From contig NZ_FMWX01000002.1 of NCBI RefSeq assembly GCF_900103265.1, positions 186,001-250,000 on the forward strand: a stretch of DNA of 64,000 nucleotides. Direction: 5' to 3'. Position 1 is the stretch's first letter. Each line of letters begins with the position of its first letter. The notes under the pieces are model-generated. The model saw only the letters and a list, made by a program, of their open reading frames with translations. It did no database searches and had not been told where the DNA came from. This document shows, one piece after another, positions 1 through 8,743 of this stretch. The DNA comes from Sphingomonas sp. NFR15 (lineage in GTDB: Bacteria > Pseudomonadota > Alphaproteobacteria > Sphingomonadales > Sphingomonadaceae). The translations under genes were made by a program, and so were the position numbers.

Positions 1-708
1 GACGATCGCGACGTCGTACAGCTTCTCGGGATCGAGCTTGGGGGTCATGCCTAGGCACGCCGCCGCCTCGGTGTCGCTCGGGCGCTTCAGGATCGTGCCG
101 TTCGGGCACACCATCAGCGGCAATTCCTCGGGCAGCACGCCGATCCGCTCGATCAGCGCATGGCCCTCCGCATCGGTCTCGGCGTCGAGCACGAGGTTGG
201 GATAGCCGTTGCGCGTCAGGAATCCCTGCAACCGCACGATATCGGCGCTGCCTGGCACGCCGATCAGGATCGATCCGGCCCCGCCTTCCTCGATCAGACC
301 GACCCGGCGCAGGATCAGCGCGCGCATCACGATCTCGCCGAGATCGGCCGATCCGACCATCAGCGCGCGCAAATGCGCCGCGTCGAACGGCAGGGCGGTG
401 CAGCCGTCGGCGCCCGCCACCCCGGCGGCGATCGTCGGCCGCCCGGAAAGCTGCGAGACCTCGCCGCTGAACTGGCCGGCGTGATGGACGGTGATGCCCG
501 CTTCCCGGTTGAGCCCGTCGCGCCGCGTCACGTCGATCGTGCCGTCCAGCACCAGCCACGCCGGCGCGCCGACGTCGCCGATCTCGTACAGCGCCTCGCC
601 CGGCGCGAAATGCCGCGCCGGCCCGCTCGCGAAGCGGCGCGCGACCTCGATCTGCCCCGCGTCGAGGGTCGGAAACATCTGGTGGCTGCGCGTGTCGAGC
701 GTGCTCAT
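1..708 (-). CDS. FAD-dependent thioredoxin-reductase-like protein with N-terminal cNMP-binding domain (3' end cut off)
   Basis: Translating the minus strand from the ATG at 708 gives 236 codons that run off the window edge. Residues about 20-130 read as a cyclic-nucleotide-binding (cNMP/CAP-type) domain, with the PxWxVLDGxIxVTRRDG and GQFSGEVSQLSGR segments. Residues about 145-220 resemble a thioredoxin-like linker (IVRLQGFLTRNGYPNLVLD, then MVCPNGTILKRP). The last visible residues, YDVAIV, begin a Rossmann beta strand that would lead into GxGxxG of an FAD/NAD(P) domain. This order matches the family of FAD-dependent oxidoreductases that fuse a cNMP sensor to a thioredoxin-reductase-like core. 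The flavin domain lies outside the window, so catalysis is inferred. No strong ribosome-binding site is visible. The next gene upstream, the CLC channel, is on the same strand 59 bp away. Confidence 0.8.
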   Translation of the reverse strand, partial: MSTLDTRSHQMFPTLDAGQIEVARRFASGPARHFAPGEALYEIGDVGAPAWLVLDGTIDVTRRDGLNREAGITVHHAGQFSGEVSQLSGRPTIAAGVAGADGCTALPFDAAHLRALMVGSADLGEIVMRALILRRVGLIEEGGAGSILIGVPGSADIVRLQGFLTRNGYPNLVLDAETDAEGHALIERIGVLPEELPLMVCPNGTILKRPSDTEAAACLGMTPKLDPEKLYDVAIV

Positions 709-767
709 GCGCCGAGTATCGGCGATCTGGCGGGCACCGCGCAAGCCGATACCTTCGGTTGGGTCCG

Positions 768-2102
768 TTACGGACGCGGCGGCGGTGCCGGCTCCAGGAA
801 ACCGCGCGACAGGCCGTGATACAGCCGCTCGGGCGAGATCACCGCGCTCACCGCGTCGGCGATCAGCGCGGTCGCGAACAAGGGCAGGATCATGCCCCGG
901 CTCGCGGTCGTTTCGGCGATGATGATGACGGCGGTGAGCGGCGCGCGCACCACGCCGACGAAATACGCGACCATGCCGAGCGTGACCACCGCTCCGCCCG
1001 GATCGTTCGGAAACGCCGCCGCGACGAGATGGCCGATCCCGGCGCCCACCGCCAGCGACGGCGCGAAGATGCCGCCCGGCGTTCCGCTCAGCGTCGTCGC
1101 GAGCGTCGCGATCGCCTTGCCCGGCCCGAACCACAGGGAACCGCTGCCGCCCTCGACGAGATGCTTGGTCGCGTCATAGCCGGTCCCCCACAATTCCCCG
1201 CCGCTAGTGATGCCGAGCACCGCCACCACCAGCCCGCATCCCGCCGAGAACAGCACCGGGCGCGACCGCAGCCGCTTCAGCCACGGATGCCGGGGCGAGC
1301 CGAACGCCAGCACGATCCGGCTGAACAGCCCGCCGCTCACCCCGCCGACCACGCCCGCGACCGGGCAGATCAGAATCACCGACAGGATCGGCAGCGTCTG
1401 CCGCATCGTCCCGAAATAGACGTAGTCGCCCGCGATGCCGAGGCTCACCAGCCCCGAGATCATCACCGCCGCCATCACCAGCACCGCGACGCGCTGTTCG
1501 TAGGCGGAGGCGAGTTCCTCGATCGCGAAGGCGACTCCGGCGAGCGGCGTGTTGAACGCCGCCGCCACGCCCGCAGCACCACCCGCGATCAGCACGCCCG
1601 CGGTGATCGGCACGCGCAGCAGCCGGTGGACCGCGATCATGATCGCCGCGCTGATCTGCACCGTCGGCCCCTCGCGCCCGACCGAGGCGCCCGCGAACAG
1701 CATCGTCACCGTCATCGCGATCTTGGCGATCGCGGTGCGCAGCGACACCAGCGGCCCCAGCGAAGACCGTTCGGGCGTTCGGCTCGCCGCGATCACCTGC
1801 GGGATGCCCGATCCGCGCGCCTGCGGCACCCAGCGGAGTGTCGCCCAGGTGATACCCGCGAAGATCGCCGGGCTGAGCAGCAGCGGCGCATAGGGCCAGC
1901 GCGCCACGCCTTCAGCGAACAGATGCTGCGCCCAGTCGCCCGCCTTGGCGAACAGCAGCGCGACCAGCCCGAGCGCCACCGCGCCGATGCCGGTCGCGAT
2001 CCGGCGGCGCAACACGCCGAGCGCGAGGTCGCGGCCGTCCTTGCGGCCACGCAGCCAGCGCAGCGCGCGCAGGCGTGCCACCGATATCCACGATCGCGTC
2101 AT
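768..2102 (-). CDS. CLC-family chloride channel / Cl-/H+ antiporter
   Basis: A 444-residue polytopic membrane protein with the CLC signatures in order: GSGIP (about 97-101, first selectivity-filter loop), GREGPTVQ (about 142-149, with the gating glutamate at about 144) and GTPGGIFAPSLAVGAG (the GxFxP filter loop) in the C-terminal half. Length fits prokaryotic CLC proteins without cytoplasmic CBS domains. The gating glutamate suggests proton-coupled antiport rather than a pure channel, but the internal proton glutamate was not checked by alignment. The frame stays open to 2330 but would then overlap glutaminase on the other strand. The ATG at 2102 begins with a basic stretch followed by the first helix and is the sensible start. 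It is divergent from glsA, with 196 bp between the two starts. Confidence 0.93.
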   Translation of the reverse strand: MTRSWISVARLRALRWLRGRKDGRDLALGVLRRRIATGIGAVALGLVALLFAKAGDWAQHLFAEGVARWPYAPLLLSPAIFAGITWATLRWVPQARGSGIPQVIAASRTPERSSLGPLVSLRTAIAKIAMTVTMLFAGASVGREGPTVQISAAIMIAVHRLLRVPITAGVLIAGGAAGVAAAFNTPLAGVAFAIEELASAYEQRVAVLVMAAVMISGLVSLGIAGDYVYFGTMRQTLPILSVILICPVAGVVGGVSGGLFSRIVLAFGSPRHPWLKRLRSRPVLFSAGCGLVVAVLGITSGGELWGTGYDATKHLVEGGSGSLWFGPGKAIATLATTLSGTPGGIFAPSLAVGAGIGHLVAAAFPNDPGGAVVTLGMVAYFVGVVRAPLTAVIIIAETTASRGMILPLFATALIADAVSAVISPERLYHGLSRGFLEPAPPPRP

Positions 2103-2298
2103 CCCCCGCCTGTGACAGATGGTGCGCCGCAGCGCCACCCGTGCGGACGCGGGAGATGACGTGAAACCTTCCTGTTCACCCGCGCACGCGCGAGTCCCGG
2201 GCCGCAAGAGCCGCCAATCGTCGTTCTGCTTGGCGCTGGGTTCCCGCGTTCGTGCGAAGAGAAGCTGACGATCCCCGCCCCGCCCGCTACGCTGCCTT

Positions 2299-3228
2299 AT
2301 GCCCGATCTCTCCGCCATCGTCGCCGACATCGCCGCCGAAATGGCCGACGCGCCCGATCGCGGCGCGGTCGCCGATTACATCGCGCCGCTCGGCGCGGTC
2401 GATCCGCGCCGCTTCGGTATCGCCGTCATCGACGCGGACGGCGTCTGCCACATGGCGGGCGATGCCGACCAGCCGTTCTCGGTGCAGAGCGTCGCCAAGG
2501 TGTTCGGCCTCACCCTCGCGCTCGGCGCGGGTGGGGACGCGGTGTGGACGCGCGTGGGCCGCGAACCCTCGGGCACCGCGTTCAACTCGATCGTGCAGTT
2601 GGAGACCGAACGCGGCATCCCGCGCAACCCGTTCCTCAACGCCGGCGCGATCGTCGTCTCGGACATCCTGCTCGGCAACCGCCAGCCCGCCGAGGTGATC
2701 GCCGAACTGCTCCGCTTCGTCCGCGCGCTCGCCGGCGAGGACGCCATCTTCGTCGACGAGTCCGTCGCCGCCGCCGAGCAGGCGACCGGGTATCGCAACA
2801 AGGCGCTCGCCAATTACATGCGCGCGTTCGGCAACCTCCACCATGATGTCGATCGCGTGCTCGGCGTCTATTTCCACCAATGCGCGCTCGCGATGAGCTG
2901 CCGCCAGCTCGCGCTCGCCGGGCGCTATCTGATGCGGGGCGGGCGCAATCCCTCGACCGGTCATTCCGTCGTGTCGCCCCAGCGCGCGCGCCGCATCAAC
3001 GCGCTGATGCTGACCTGCGGCCATTACGACGGTTCCGGCGAATTCGCCTTCCGCGTCGGCCTGCCCGCCAAATCGGGCGTCGGCGGCGGCATCCTCGCGG
3101 TCGCGCCCGGCAAGGCGAGCGTCGCGGTCTGGTCGCCCGGCCTCAACGAACGCGGCAATTCGCAACTCGGCACGCTGGCGCTCGAACGGCTGGTGCAGCG
3201 TACCGGCTGGTCGGTGTTCGAGGGGTGA
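2299..3228 (+). CDS. glsA: glutaminase A
   Basis: Hydrolyses L-glutamine to glutamate and ammonia in the cytoplasm. The 309 residues match the usual size of the serine-dependent glutaminase family, which has a beta-lactamase-like fold. The S-x-x-K catalytic box is S64-V-A-K67 within [12 protein letters not shown]. Family motifs [16 protein letters not shown] and the glycine-rich KSGVGGGIL near the C terminus are all present. The ATG at 2299 lies only 33 bp inside the open extension of the divergent CLC frame, which supports the shorter CLC start. No operon partner: the downstream gene follows after a palindromic repeat pair. Confidence 0.95.
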   Translation: MPDLSAIVADIAAEMADAPDRGAVADYIAPLGAVDPRRFGIAVIDADGVCHMAGDADQPFSVQSVAKVFGLTLALGAGGDAVWTRVGREPSGTAFNSIVQLETERGIPRNPFLNAGAIVVSDILLGNRQPAEVIAELLRFVRALAGEDAIFVDESVAAAEQATGYRNKALANYMRAFGNLHHDVDRVLGVYFHQCALAMSCRQLALAGRYLMRGGRNPSTGHSVVSPQRARRINALMLTCGHYDGSGEFAFRVGLPAKSGVGGGILAVAPGKASVAVWSPGLNERGNSQLGTLALERLVQRTGWSVFEG

Positions 3229-3236
3229 AGCGCCCC

Positions 3237-3306
3237 CGTTCGTCCCGAGCGAAGTCGAGGGACAAGCCCCGAATACAGATGCCTCGACTTCGCTCGGCAC
3301 GAACGG
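3237..3306. repeat. Palindromic repeat pair, family A
   Basis: Two inverted copies of a REP-like element: CGTTCGTCCCGAGCGAAG on the left and its near reverse complement (CTTCGCTCGGCACGAACG) on the right, about 20 bases apart. Each copy can fold on itself and the two can pair with one another. Related copies lie at 5818, 9811-10180, 16681-17225 and 40147-40383. It sits directly after glsA and may also end its transcript. Confidence 0.85.
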
Positions 3307-3344
3307 CTATGATCTGATCGCTCTGTCGATCAGGGAGGCGACAC

Positions 3345-3710
3345 ATGCGCGTGATGGTGATCGTGAAAGCCACCGAGGACAGCGAGCGCCCCCTGCTCCC
3401 GACCGCCGTAGCGCTCGCGGAAATGGGCGCCTTCAATCAGCGACTGATCGACGCCGGCATCATGCCGCCGGGCACCGGCATGGGGCTCAAGCCGTCGTCG
3501 GAGGGCAAGCGCGTCGCCTTCGACGGCGCGGACCGCACCGTCATCGACGGCCCGTTCGCCGCGACCCGCGAGTTGGTCGCGGGCTTCTGGGTCTGGACCG
3601 TCAAGGACATGGAGGAGGCGGTCGCGTGGGTGAAGCGTTGCCCCAACCCAATGCCCGGACCGAGCGAGATCGAGATCCGCCCGGTCTATGAGCTGGAGGA
3701 TTTGCGGTAA
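3345..3710 (+). CDS. DGPF-domain / YCII-related protein
   Basis: A 121-residue ferredoxin-fold protein of the YCII-related (DGPF) family. Visible hallmarks are the opening strand MRVMVIVKATEDSE, the motif VIDGPFAATRELVAGFWVW with the name-giving DGPF, and the closing IEIRPVYELEDL. Members commonly neighbour ECF sigma factors of the ECF41/42 type or occur alone. No sigma factor is adjacent here. Biochemical role is unknown for most members. RBS GGGAGGC lies a few bases before the ATG. Confidence 0.9.
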   Translation: MRVMVIVKATEDSERPLLPTAVALAEMGAFNQRLIDAGIMPPGTGMGLKPSSEGKRVAFDGADRTVIDGPFAATRELVAGFWVWTVKDMEEAVAWVKRCPNPMPGPSEIEIRPVYELEDLR

Positions 3711-3752
3711 CGCCGTCGGTACGCCTCGGCATGCCCCGCCGCCAGCAACCGC

Positions 3753-4178
3753 TCAATCCACCGTCACGCGCCCGCGCCCGGCCTTGATTCCGGATCGCTT
3801 GACCTTGCCCTCCACGCGGCGCGTCTGCGAGGCCTTGGTCGGCTTGGTCGGCCGGCGCTTCTTGGGCACGATCGTGGCCTCCTGGATCAGCGCGATCAGC
3901 CGCTCGCGCACCTCCTGGCGGTTCTCGTGCTGCGAGCGCGACCCTTCGCTGCGCAGCACCAGCACCCCGTCGCGCGTCAGCCGCGATCCCGCCAGCACCG
4001 CGATCCGGTTCTTCACCGGCAGCGGCAATCCCGGCGAGTTGCCGACATCGAAGCGCAGGATCACCGCGCTGTCGGTGGTGTTGACATGCTGACCGCCCGG
4101 CCCGCCCGAACGCGTGGTCGATTCCTGAAGCTCGCTATCGTCGATCGAGATCGAGCGCGTGATGGGAATGGCGACCAT
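3753..4178 (-). CDS. arfB: alternative ribosome-rescue factor ArfB (peptidyl-tRNA hydrolase domain)
   Basis: A 141-residue class-I release-factor-like protein with GGQ at residues 28-30 in RSGGPGGQHVNTTDSAV, followed by a strongly basic C-terminal tail (KKRRPTKPTK onward). This is the layout of ArfB/YaeJ, which enters the empty mRNA channel of stalled ribosomes through its tail and hydrolyses peptidyl-tRNA. The codon-recognition domains of RF1/RF2 are absent, as expected. It is 49 bp downstream of the pseudouridine synthase on the same strand and could share its transcript. Confidence 0.95.
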   Translation of the reverse strand: MVAIPITRSISIDDSELQESTTRSGGPGGQHVNTTDSAVILRFDVGNSPGLPLPVKNRIAVLAGSRLTRDGVLVLRSEGSRSQHENRQEVRERLIALIQEATIVPKKRRPTKPTKASQTRRVEGKVKRSGIKAGRGRVTVD

Positions 4179-4227
4179 CGCGTGATGATAGCCGATCGCG
4201 ACCGCTTGGAAAACGGGCGCGTCGCGT

Positions 4228-4875
4228 TCAGCCGCCGAACCCGGCCTTGACGAACCGCTCGGGCAGCGGCGCCTCGGCGATGATCGGCTCCTTGCCCGCG
4301 CGCGGCACGGTCAGCGCGGCGGCGTGGAGCAAAGTCTCGCCGCCGCCGCGCCCATAGATCGGATCGCCGACCACCGGCGCGCCGAGCGCCTCGGCGGCAT
4401 GGACGCGGATCTGGTGGGTGCGCCCGGTCTCGGGGGTGAATTCGACGAACGCGCGCCCGTCCTTCACCGCGATCACGCGCCAACCGGTGCGCGAGGGCTT
4501 GCCGGCGGGGTCGCCGCGCATCCGCCAGCCGGTCGCGGCGGTGCTCACCTTGGCGAGCGGCAGGTCGATCAGCCCCGATTCGCCGTCGGGCACGCCCTCC
4601 AGCACGGCGAGATAGCGTTTCTGCACCAGCCCCTGTTCGAACGCCTGCTGGAACCGCGCGTGCGCCTTCGGATTGCGCGACAGCAGCAGGCACCCCGAGG
4701 TGTCGCGATCGAGTCGATGCACCGGATGCGGCCAGCGCTTGAACCCGAAGGTGAGGCTGTCGAGATGGTTTTCGAGGCTGATCGAGCCGTCGCGCGGGCG
4801 ATCGACCGGCAGCCCGGCGGGCTTGTCGATGACGAGCGCCTCGCCGTCGAGGAAGAGAACATGGTTGGCAAGCAT
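4228..4875 (-). CDS. RluA-family pseudouridine synthase
   Basis: A 215-residue enzyme isomerising uridine to pseudouridine in RNA. The catalytic motif HRLDRDTSG is at residues 53-61, with the nucleophilic aspartate at about 56. Downstream segments ETGRTHQIRVHAAEALGAP and VVGDPIYGRG are characteristic of the RluA/RluC/RluD group. No S4 RNA-binding domain precedes the catalytic core, as in small RluA-type enzymes, so the substrate (23S rRNA or tRNA) cannot be read from sequence. The frame is open much further upstream, but that extension is an antisense shadow of the divergent peptidase gene. The ATG at 4875 begins the normal catalytic domain. Confidence 0.92.
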   Translation of the reverse strand: MLANHVLFLDGEALVIDKPAGLPVDRPRDGSISLENHLDSLTFGFKRWPHPVHRLDRDTSGCLLLSRNPKAHARFQQAFEQGLVQKRYLAVLEGVPDGESGLIDLPLAKVSTAATGWRMRGDPAGKPSRTGWRVIAVKDGRAFVEFTPETGRTHQIRVHAAEALGAPVVGDPIYGRGGGETLLHAAALTVPRAGKEPIIAEAPLPERFVKAGFGG

Positions 4876-4923
4876 GAACCCGCCTTGCCACCGCAAGCGC
4901 GCGCATGCCAGAGCGGTTCGACG

Positions 4924-5811
4924 ATGCGACGCTACCTGACTTCCGGGAAGAGACTGTTGGCATGGGCTGCGCTCGCCGCGCCAGCGCTGGCGATGGCCGC
5001 CACCCCGGAGCAATTGTGCCCCGGCCAGTGGGTCACGCCCGGCCCCGACGGCCGCGTGCTCGGGCACATCCCGTACCGCGAGGCGCCGCTCAGCGATCTC
5101 GTGTCCGCCCCCGCCGGCTTCGCGCTCGGCCAGCCCTGCTATGTCCAGCGTGACGCCGCGCCCGATCTCGCGCGGATGCTCGCCGCCGCCGCGGTCGCAC
5201 CCGGCGTCGGCAACCGGCTGCGCGGCGTGTCGTGTTTCCGCTCGATCGAGCATCAGCGCGCGGTGTTCTGCAGCCAGATCGGCCCTGGCAAGAAATGCCA
5301 CGACGCCGCCGAGCGCGCGCGCTCGGTCGGGCCGCCGGGGCATAGCGAGCACGCCACCGGCTATGCGATCGACTTCGGAATCCGCCCCTCGGGCGGGTGC
5401 GGCGACGTCAACCCCTGCCTCGCGCGCACGCCGGCGGGGCAATGGCTGATCGCGCACGCCCATGAATATGGCTTCGAGCTGAGCTTCCCCGCCGGCAACG
5501 CGCAAGGCGTGACGTGGGAGCCGTGGCACTGGCGCTGGGTCGGCGCGTCGATCACCACGCCGGGCGCGGCGCGCGCGCGGCTGCTGTTCGCACGCGCGCG
5601 CCGTGAATTTCCGGCCATTCCGGCGGTCATCGACGTCGCCGACGGCTGGATCGGCGTGATCCGCCCGGCCGCCCCGGCCCCCGCGCCGAGCGTGCCCGCG
5701 CCGGGATCACCGTATCTGCAAGGCCATCCGCAAAGCTATTTCATCCAGCCGCTGCCCACCCCGACGCCACAGCCGAGCCCGCTCTATCGCCGGAACCGGC
5801 GGCGGGGGTGA
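4924..5811 (+). CDS. VanY/M15-type D-alanyl-D-alanine carboxypeptidase-like secreted protein
   Basis: A 295-residue exported protein with a signal peptide ending near ALAMAA (about 26). The M15 zinc-peptidase residues are in place: GHSEHATGYAIDFG carries H143 and D150, and WEPWHWRW carries E199 and H202. These proteins trim the terminal D-Ala from peptidoglycan precursors in the periplasm. Six cysteines in the central region could form disulfides. The C-terminal 60 residues are rich in Pro/Ala and look like a flexible tail. The ATG at 4924 was chosen because it starts the signal peptide; upstream sequence in frame is antisense to the pseudouridine synthase. Confidence 0.88.
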   Translation: MRRYLTSGKRLLAWAALAAPALAMAATPEQLCPGQWVTPGPDGRVLGHIPYREAPLSDLVSAPAGFALGQPCYVQRDAAPDLARMLAAAAVAPGVGNRLRGVSCFRSIEHQRAVFCSQIGPGKKCHDAAERARSVGPPGHSEHATGYAIDFGIRPSGGCGDVNPCLARTPAGQWLIAHAHEYGFELSFPAGNAQGVTWEPWHWRWVGASITTPGAARARLLFARARREFPAIPAVIDVADGWIGVIRPAAPAPAPSVPAPGSPYLQGHPQSYFIQPLPTPTPQPSPLYRRNRRRG

Positions 5812-5817
5812 CGCCCA

Positions 5818-5849
5818 CGTTCGTGCCGAGCGAAGTCGAGGCACGAACG
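5818..5849. terminator. Single family-A palindrome between convergent genes, possible bidirectional terminator
   Basis: CGTTCGTGCC and GGCACGAACG form a perfect 10-bp stem around a 12-base loop, 6 bases after the VanY-like gene and 15 bases after the tatC stop. No long U-tract follows on either strand, so intrinsic termination is plausible but not certain. Confidence 0.55.
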
Positions 5850-5864
5850 GGTGAGATAAGGCAC

Positions 5865-6641
5865 CTAAACCGCCTCGATCACGTCCTTGGCCGGCGCGCG
5901 GCGCCTCTCGGTGAACCAGATCGCGATCAGCGAGAGTTCGTAGAGCAGGATCAGCGGCACCGCGAGCATCACCATCGACCATGCGTCGGGCGGCGCCAGC
6001 ACCAGAGCGATCGCGAAACAGCCGACGATCGCATAGCGCCGCGCGCCGGCAAGCTGCTTGCGCGTAACGATGCCGGCGCGTTCGAGCAGCATCAGCACCA
6101 CCGGCAGCAGGAAGGCGATGCCGAACGCGAACAGGAACTGCATCACGAAATCGAGATATTTGTCGACCGCCGGAAGCGCGGTCTGCTCGATCCCGCCGAC
6201 ATTGCCCTGATAGCTCAGCAGGAAGTGCAGCGCCGCCGGCACCGCCGCGAAATAGGCCATCGCGGCTCCGGTCGCGAACAGGAACGGCGTCGCGATCAGG
6301 AACGGCAGCAGCGCGCGCTTTTCCTTGCGGTACAGGCCGGGCGAGACGAACTGCCAGAGCTGGTTGGCGATCACCGGGAACGAAACCATCAGCCCCGCGA
6401 ACAGCCCCACCTTGATCTGAACGAAGAACGCCTCGAACAGACCGGTGTAATAGATCCGCTTCTGCCCCGCCTGGATCAGCGGGTGGACCAGGAAGCCGAA
6501 AATCGGCTCGGCGAAATACAAGCACACCGCGAACGCCACCGCCAGCGCGCCAAGGCTGTAGAGCAGCCGTCGGCGCAGCTCGGCGATATGCTCGAGCAGC
6601 GGCGCGCGCGACGCGTCCAGTTCATCGACCGGCGCGTTCAC
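5865..6641 (-). CDS. tatC: Sec-independent protein translocase TatC
   Basis: Core membrane receptor of the twin-arginine translocase, which binds RR signal peptides and moves folded proteins to the periplasm. The 258 residues contain the expected helices. LLEHIAELRRRLLYSL near the N terminus is the conserved TatC entry motif (H-x-x-E-L-R-x-R), and a family-typical VSFPVIANQLWQFVSPGLY follows. It is the last gene of a long leftward operon and overlaps tatB by 4 bp (ATGA). At least one Tat substrate, the DUF1501 protein at 13.6-14.8 kb, is encoded in this window. Confidence 0.96.
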   Translation of the reverse strand: MNAPVDELDASRAPLLEHIAELRRRLLYSLGALAVAFAVCLYFAEPIFGFLVHPLIQAGQKRIYYTGLFEAFFVQIKVGLFAGLMVSFPVIANQLWQFVSPGLYRKEKRALLPFLIATPFLFATGAAMAYFAAVPAALHFLLSYQGNVGGIEQTALPAVDKYLDFVMQFLFAFGIAFLLPVVLMLLERAGIVTRKQLAGARRYAIVGCFAIALVLAPPDAWSMVMLAVPLILLYELSLIAIWFTERRRAPAKDVIEAV

Positions 6642-7051
6642 GACGCCGCCTTGTCCAGGTTCACCGGCGCCGGTGCCTCGGCGGCCACCACGGTCGGATG
6701 CTCGACATAGATCGGCGGCCCGTCCTCGCTATAGTGGCGTTCGGAATCCGGCAGCGCGGGCATCACCGGCGGCGCATCGAGCGCGTCCGGCTGCGGCGCG
6801 TCGAGCGCGGGGGTGGGCGGATGCTCGCGCATGATGCGCTCGTTTTCCGCCGCCCATTTCTTTTCCATCTCGTGCAGTTCGGCCTCGCGCACCATCGTGT
6901 CGAAGCCGCTGCGGAACTGCTGCGCCACCCCGCGCATGCGCCCGACCCAATAGCCGGCCACGCGCATCGCCTTGGGCAGATCCTTGGGCGGAATCACCAG
7001 GATCGCGACCGTCCCCAGGACGACCAACTCCATCGGCTGGAAATCGAACAT
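6638..7051 (-). CDS. tatB: Sec-independent protein translocase TatB
   Basis: Single-pass membrane component that pairs with TatC in substrate recognition. MFDFQPMELVVLGTVAILV gives the N-terminal helix, followed by the amphipathic PPKDLPKAMRVAGYWVGRMR and a long acidic/proline-rich tail (137 residues). A TTG start 12 bases upstream is open, but AGAAGG lies directly against it. The ATG at 7051 has the usual FDF/FxELLVV-type beginning and better ribosome-binding-site spacing. tatA is 30 bp upstream, tatC overlaps downstream. Confidence 0.93.
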   Translation of the reverse strand: MFDFQPMELVVLGTVAILVIPPKDLPKAMRVAGYWVGRMRGVAQQFRSGFDTMVREAELHEMEKKWAAENERIMREHPPTPALDAPQPDALDAPPVMPALPDSERHYSEDGPPIYVEHPTVVAAEAPAPVNLDKAAS

Positions 7052-7081
7052 GCTACGGCGCAACCTTCTTCGTGATACGCC

Positions 7082-7315
7082 TTAGCGGTCCTCGCGAACC
7101 TTCTCGCCGTGTGCGTCGAACGCAGGCTCGGCGGCGGGCTTCGCCTCGATCCGGCTCGGCGTGCGCGGCTCGTCGTCCTCGGCCATGCCCTTCTTGAACG
7201 ATTTGATGCCCTTGGCGACATCGCCCATCATGCTCGAGAACCGGCCACCGCCCAGCACGAGGATGGCGAGCACGCCGAAAATGAGCCAGTGAATTGGACT
7301 ACCGAAACCCATCAT
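7082..7315 (-). CDS. tatA: Sec-independent protein translocase TatA
   Basis: A 77-residue pore-forming Tat subunit. The N-terminal transmembrane helix (HWLIFGVLAILVLGGGRF) is followed by a short amphipathic helix (MMGDVAKGIKSFKKGMAED, with the family FKKG box) and a charged tail. RBS GGAG lies 5 bases before the ATG. It follows scpB by 24 bp and precedes tatB in the order tatA-tatB-tatC. Confidence 0.95.
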   Translation of the reverse strand: MMGFGSPIHWLIFGVLAILVLGGGRFSSMMGDVAKGIKSFKKGMAEDDEPRTPSRIEAKPAAEPAFDAHGEKVREDR

Positions 7316-7339
7316 GTTTCTCCTAGGTATCCTTTCTAT

Positions 7340-7957
7340 CTAGTCCTCTTCCAAGGGATTTGCCACCTCGTTCGTATCGGTGCCCGCATCCGCCGCGATC
7401 TCCAGCGCGAGATCGGCCGGATCGAGCAGCCCGGCCGCGCGCAAATCCTCCAGCCCCGGCAGGTCGCGGCGGCTGGCGAGTCCGAAATGGGCGAGGAATT
7501 CAGGCGTGGTCGCGTACAGCAGGGGCCGCCCCGGCACCTCGCGCCGCCCGGCCGGGCGGACCCAGCCCGCCTCCATCAGCACGTCGATCGTGCCCTTGGA
7601 GATCTGCACCCCGCGAATCGCCTCGATCTCGGCGCGCGTGGCGGGTTCGTGATAGGCGATGATCGCGAGCGTCTCGATCCCCGCGCGGCTGAGCTTGCGT
7701 GGCTCCTCGCGGTCGCGCCGCAGCAGATGCGCCATGTCGGCGGCGGTCTGGAAATGCCAGCGCTCGCCCCGCCGCACCAGCTCGATGCCGCGCCCGGCAT
7801 AGTCGCTGGCGAGCGTTTCGAGCGCGGCGCGCACGTTCGCGCCCGCGCCGACATGCGCGCGGATCGCGTCGATCGTCAGCGGTTCGGTCGCCGCGAACAC
7901 GATCGCCTCCACCGCGCGGACGAGATCGTCGGGCGCGTCGCCGCCGAAGCCGGTCAT
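7340..7957 (-). CDS. scpB: SMC-Scp complex subunit ScpB
   Basis: Winged-helix partner of the kleisin ScpA in bacterial condensin, needed for chromosome compaction and segregation. 205 residues with two winged-helix units: AVEAIVFAATEPLTIDAIRA at the start and the highly conserved SRAGIETLAIIAYHEPATRA with IEAIRGVQ in the middle. Its start overlaps the scpA stop by 4 bp, indicating coupled translation of the two partners. Confidence 0.95.
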   Translation of the reverse strand: MTGFGGDAPDDLVRAVEAIVFAATEPLTIDAIRAHVGAGANVRAALETLASDYAGRGIELVRRGERWHFQTAADMAHLLRRDREEPRKLSRAGIETLAIIAYHEPATRAEIEAIRGVQISKGTIDVLMEAGWVRPAGRREVPGRPLLYATTPEFLAHFGLASRRDLPGLEDLRAAGLLDPADLALEIAADAGTDTNEVANPLEED

Positions 7958-8682
7958 CGCGGCGCCCGCAGATAGAGCGGCGCGAACGGAGACTTTTGTT
8001 GCAGCTCGACCTTACCCTGCCGCGCCAGTTCGAGCGCGGCGAGGAACGACGACGCCAGCGCGGACTTGCGGAATACGCCGCTCGCGCTGTCGGGCAGGAA
8101 ACTCTCGATCACCGCCCAATCGACCGCGCTGCCCACCAGCCGCGCGACCCGCTCCAGCGCCGCCTCCAGCGTCATCACCGGACGATTGGCGACGATGTGC
8201 ATCACCGGCCGGGTCCGCGCGCTGATCCGGCCGTACGCGGCGATCAGATCGAAGATCTCCGCCTGCCACAGCGCCTTGCGCACGGTGCGCAAGCCCTCGG
8301 GCGCGCCGCGCGGAAACACGTCGCGCCCGATCCGGTCGCGCGCCATCAGCCGCGCCCCGGCCTCGCGCATCGCGTTCAACCGTTCGAGCCGCAATTGCAG
8401 CCGCAGCGCGAGTTCCTCCGGGCTGGGTTCGATCTCGGGGTCGCGCGGCAGCAGCAACCCCGATTTGAGATAGGCGAGCCACGCCGCCATCACCAGATAA
8501 TCGGCGGCGAGTTCGAGCTTGATTTCGCGCGCCTGCTCGATGAACGCGAGATATTGATCGACCAAGGCCAGGATCGAAATCTCGCGCAGATCGACCTTCT
8601 GGTTGCGCGCCAGCGCGAGCAGCAGGTCGAGCGGTCCTTCCCAGCCATCGAGATCGAGCGTGAGGATTTCGGGTTCGCTCAT
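7954..8682 (-). CDS. scpA: SMC-Scp complex kleisin subunit ScpA
   Basis: The kleisin that bridges the SMC heads. 242 residues. LTLDLDGWEGPLDLLLALAR is the N-terminal SMC-neck-binding signature, QKVDLREISILALVDQYL follows, and the C-terminal winged helix is around FLAALELARQGKVELQQ. scpB overlaps the end by 4 bp. nagZ lies upstream across a 113-bp gap holding a palindromic repeat. Confidence 0.95.
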   Translation of the reverse strand: MSEPEILTLDLDGWEGPLDLLLALARNQKVDLREISILALVDQYLAFIEQAREIKLELAADYLVMAAWLAYLKSGLLLPRDPEIEPSPEELALRLQLRLERLNAMREAGARLMARDRIGRDVFPRGAPEGLRTVRKALWQAEIFDLIAAYGRISARTRPVMHIVANRPVMTLEAALERVARLVGSAVDWAVIESFLPDSASGVFRKSALASSFLAALELARQGKVELQQKSPFAPLYLRAPR

Positions 8683-8743
8683 CGCGCGCGCTCACCCACG
8701 GCCCGCCCCCCCGCCCACGCGCCAACCGTCACCCGGCCAACAA

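Noticed and set aside
759..2159. Long Arg/His-rich open frame opposite the CLC channel gene
   Set aside because: It is an antisense shadow of a clear membrane protein gene; the product is low-complexity Arg/His/Asp with no family features, as expected in high-GC DNA.
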